A stretch of 23,353 nt of DNA, taken from IMG/VR virus record IMGVR_UViG_3300027127_000025, positions 1-23,353 of that record. One strand, written 5' to 3'. The notes under the pieces are model-generated. The model made no database searches, was not told where the DNA came from, and saw only the letters and a list, made by a program, of their open reading frames with translations. Made by a program: the position numbers and the translations under genes. Of the stretch, positions 22,181 through 23,353 are shown piece after piece. Positions within the stretch are counted from its first letter, which is position 1. Every line of letters begins with the position of its first letter. Source of the stretch: a virus.

Positions 22181-22944
22181 TACTTAATAAACTTCAGTAA
22201 TGCGCGAGCTTCTTTAGCTGGAATATCTGACCATGTTTTCCAATTTGCAGCATCTTCATTTTGATAAGACTCTGCCTTCCAAAGCTCTCGTAACCAAGAT
22301 TTAAAATCGCTAAATCCACCGCCGATATTTTCGGTAAACTTCTTGGAAAGAATCCCTTGCGGAGAAATGTCGGCAGATCCGTCTATTGAAGAAGATGCTG
22401 CTTTAGCTCCATTTCCTTTCGCAATTTCATCTTCTCCAACAATATGAATGCCTAGATAGTTTCTCACGGTACGCACAAACGCGCGATTTGCAGCGATAGT
22501 TTCAAGAAACTTTTGACCAAAGCCATCTGTATTTTCAAAAGTTGCATTTGCAACATCCATAGACGAGATAGAATTCCAATCATCTTCAATTGAATTAACG
22601 TTTGTTTCGAAATTGCTGATCCAATCAATAGTGCAAGATGCGACTACATAATCTCTTTCGAGCTTAGGAAATTGGAAAAGGACTCGGGAATATCCACGCA
22701 ACTTTGCAACCTCTTTGATTCCTCCAAGCTTAATTAAAAGCTGCTCGTCTCGCAGATCAGTAGCTGATTCTGGAACTGGTTGGTTCCTACGATTGAACCA
22801 ATCCTTATTTGGATAAAGATGAGCGGGATTAACCATTGCGCGCCAATTGACGGTGCCATCTTTATTAAAGATATAATTTACTCCATTGAGAAGCCCGCGT
22901 TCATCGCGAACTGTTGGTTTGGTAGTTTGTGTTTTTTCGCTCAT
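22180..22944 (-). CDS. hypothetical protein, possibly ssDNA-annealing/recombination type
   Basis: 254 aa, not firmly recognised. The segment LLIKLGGIKEVAKLRGYSRV (about 69-88) and, later, AANRAFVRTVRNYLGIHIVGEDE (about 151-173) have the flavour of phage single-strand annealing proteins of the Rad52/Sak/Erf kind. In those an alpha/beta core with tests on each strand ends in a helix of the 'A-x-x-RA-x-x-RA-R' type. A low-complexity Ala/Ser linker (about 181-192) is followed by a C-terminal domain containing WLRELWKAES, which could be a protein-interaction tail. The likeness is weak and I have no search to back it. It overlaps the upstream gene by 44 bases. Confidence 0.4.
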   Translation of the reverse strand: MSEKTQTTKPTVRDERGLLNGVNYIFNKDGTVNWRAMVNPAHLYPNKDWFNRRNQPVPESATDLRDEQLLIKLGGIKEVAKLRGYSRVLFQFPKLERDYVVASCTIDWISNFETNVNSIEDDWNSISSMDVANATFENTDGFGQKFLETIAANRAFVRTVRNYLGIHIVGEDEIAKGNGAKAASSSIDGSADISPQGILSKKFTENIGGGFSDFKSWLRELWKAESYQNEDAANWKTWSDIPAKEARALLKFIK

Positions 22945-23353
22945 CTTTTAAAAAATAGAAGTGTGGAGACTCTTTCCAGAAGTCTGGATCATCGACTATT
23001 TTTGAGTACTTGTCAAGCTTTGGTAGATCTTTTTTCCAGAAAAATTCACAAGCATAAATTTTACCATTAGAAATAAAAACCTTTTCAGAGGAAAAGAGGC
23101 ACGCTTCATTTATTTCGTCAATATTTTTAATATCTTCTTTAACGAAAGCCATTTCCTTTTCTAAGGAGAAATCAAAAAACCTTTCTGCTAATTCGCCCCA
23201 TTTCTCATTATCTTTGGCAAAAAGAGAAATTTTAATTCCTAAAGACTTTAGCTCCTCCAAATATTCAATAGTAATTCTTTCGCTAGCTTCTATTGTGATC
23301 GCTTGAATTTTATTTTTAATCTTATTGATGCATGGAATAGATATTTCTTTATC
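22901..23353 (-). CDS. hypothetical protein, 5' end outside window
   Basis: The frame is open from the right edge at 23353 to the stop at 22901, giving 150 codons. The TTG at 23260 is just an internal leucine (EYLEELKSLG). The sequence reads as alpha/beta with strands such as IQAITIEA and GIKISLFAKD, and a C-terminal region rich in Trp, Phe and Lys. I do not recognise the family. Its last 44 bases overlap the next gene's start. Confidence 0.55.
   Translation of the reverse strand, partial: DKEISIPCINKIKNKIQAITIEASERITIEYLEELKSLGIKISLFAKDNEKWGELAERFFDFSLEKEMAFVKEDIKNIDEINEACLFSSEKVFISNGKIYACEFFWKKDLPKLDKYSKIVDDPDFWKESPHFYFLKDERKNTNYQTNSSR

Noticed and set aside
1-23353. tRNA genes, CRISPR arrays, insertion sequences, integrase or attachment sites
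   Set aside because: I saw no cloverleaf-like sequence, no regular spaced repeats, no transposase or integrase frame and no long direct repeats. Spacers are too short to hide most of these.

Overview
The window is a stretch of a tailed-phage (or prophage-like) genome, AT-rich at roughly 33-40% GC and very tightly packed. Many neighbouring genes share an ATGA, TAATG or similar stop/start overlap, and almost no spacer is longer than 75 bases. The core is a lambda-type (siphovirus-like) tail-tip module in the order L-K-I-J. Around it lie phage nucleotide-metabolism, DNA-repair and glycosyltransferase genes. The host cannot be named from the sequence. Clear Shine-Dalgarno sites precede some genes (380-, 2620-, 5369-, 5914+) and are missing at others, so the host is probably an SD-using bacterium.

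Layout. (1) 1-5881, minus strand, transcribed leftwards. From upstream to downstream: a weak GNAT-like protein, a cytidine/dCMP-deaminase-like protein, a small Cys-containing protein, a GT-B glycosyltransferase resembling T4 beta-glucosyltransferase, three unknown proteins, a GT9-like glycosyltransferase, two unknowns, a PD-(D/E)xK nuclease-like protein, and finally the first 126 codons of a UvdE/UvsE-type UV-damage endonuclease that runs off the left edge. The UvdE gene has about 55% GC, far above its neighbours. (2) 5914-18010, plus strand: tail-tip genes. L-like protein has an inserted PA14-like domain, K-like is a stand-alone JAMM peptidase, I-like carries an extension of about 670 residues, and the J-like central tip protein is divided over three ORFs in three frames, with a VWA-like domain inserted in the largest. 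(3) 18011-23353, minus strand: a class Ia ribonucleotide reductase (nrdA, a small basic ORF, nrdB), a GNAT acetyltransferase, a protein with weak recombination/annealing-protein features, and a gene entering from the right edge.

How the parts fit. NrdAB would supply dNTPs, the deaminase may feed dUMP/dTMP synthesis, and UvdE and the PD-(D/E)xK protein point to DNA repair or processing. The two glycosyltransferases suggest modification of DNA or of surface/virion components. L, K, I and J would build the tail tip that recognises and penetrates the host envelope.

The most unusual part is the tail-tip block. Several small modules (PA14-like, a CBM5/12-like aromatic module, a 'Y-x-I ... W-x2-IG' module, a 'GM-V-G-GIPA' module, a 'HY-x3-G-x-SEGR' module and a VWA-like fold) have been inserted into conserved tail-tip scaffolds. 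In places one module sits inside another. All domain names are my reading of the sequence and no search was run.
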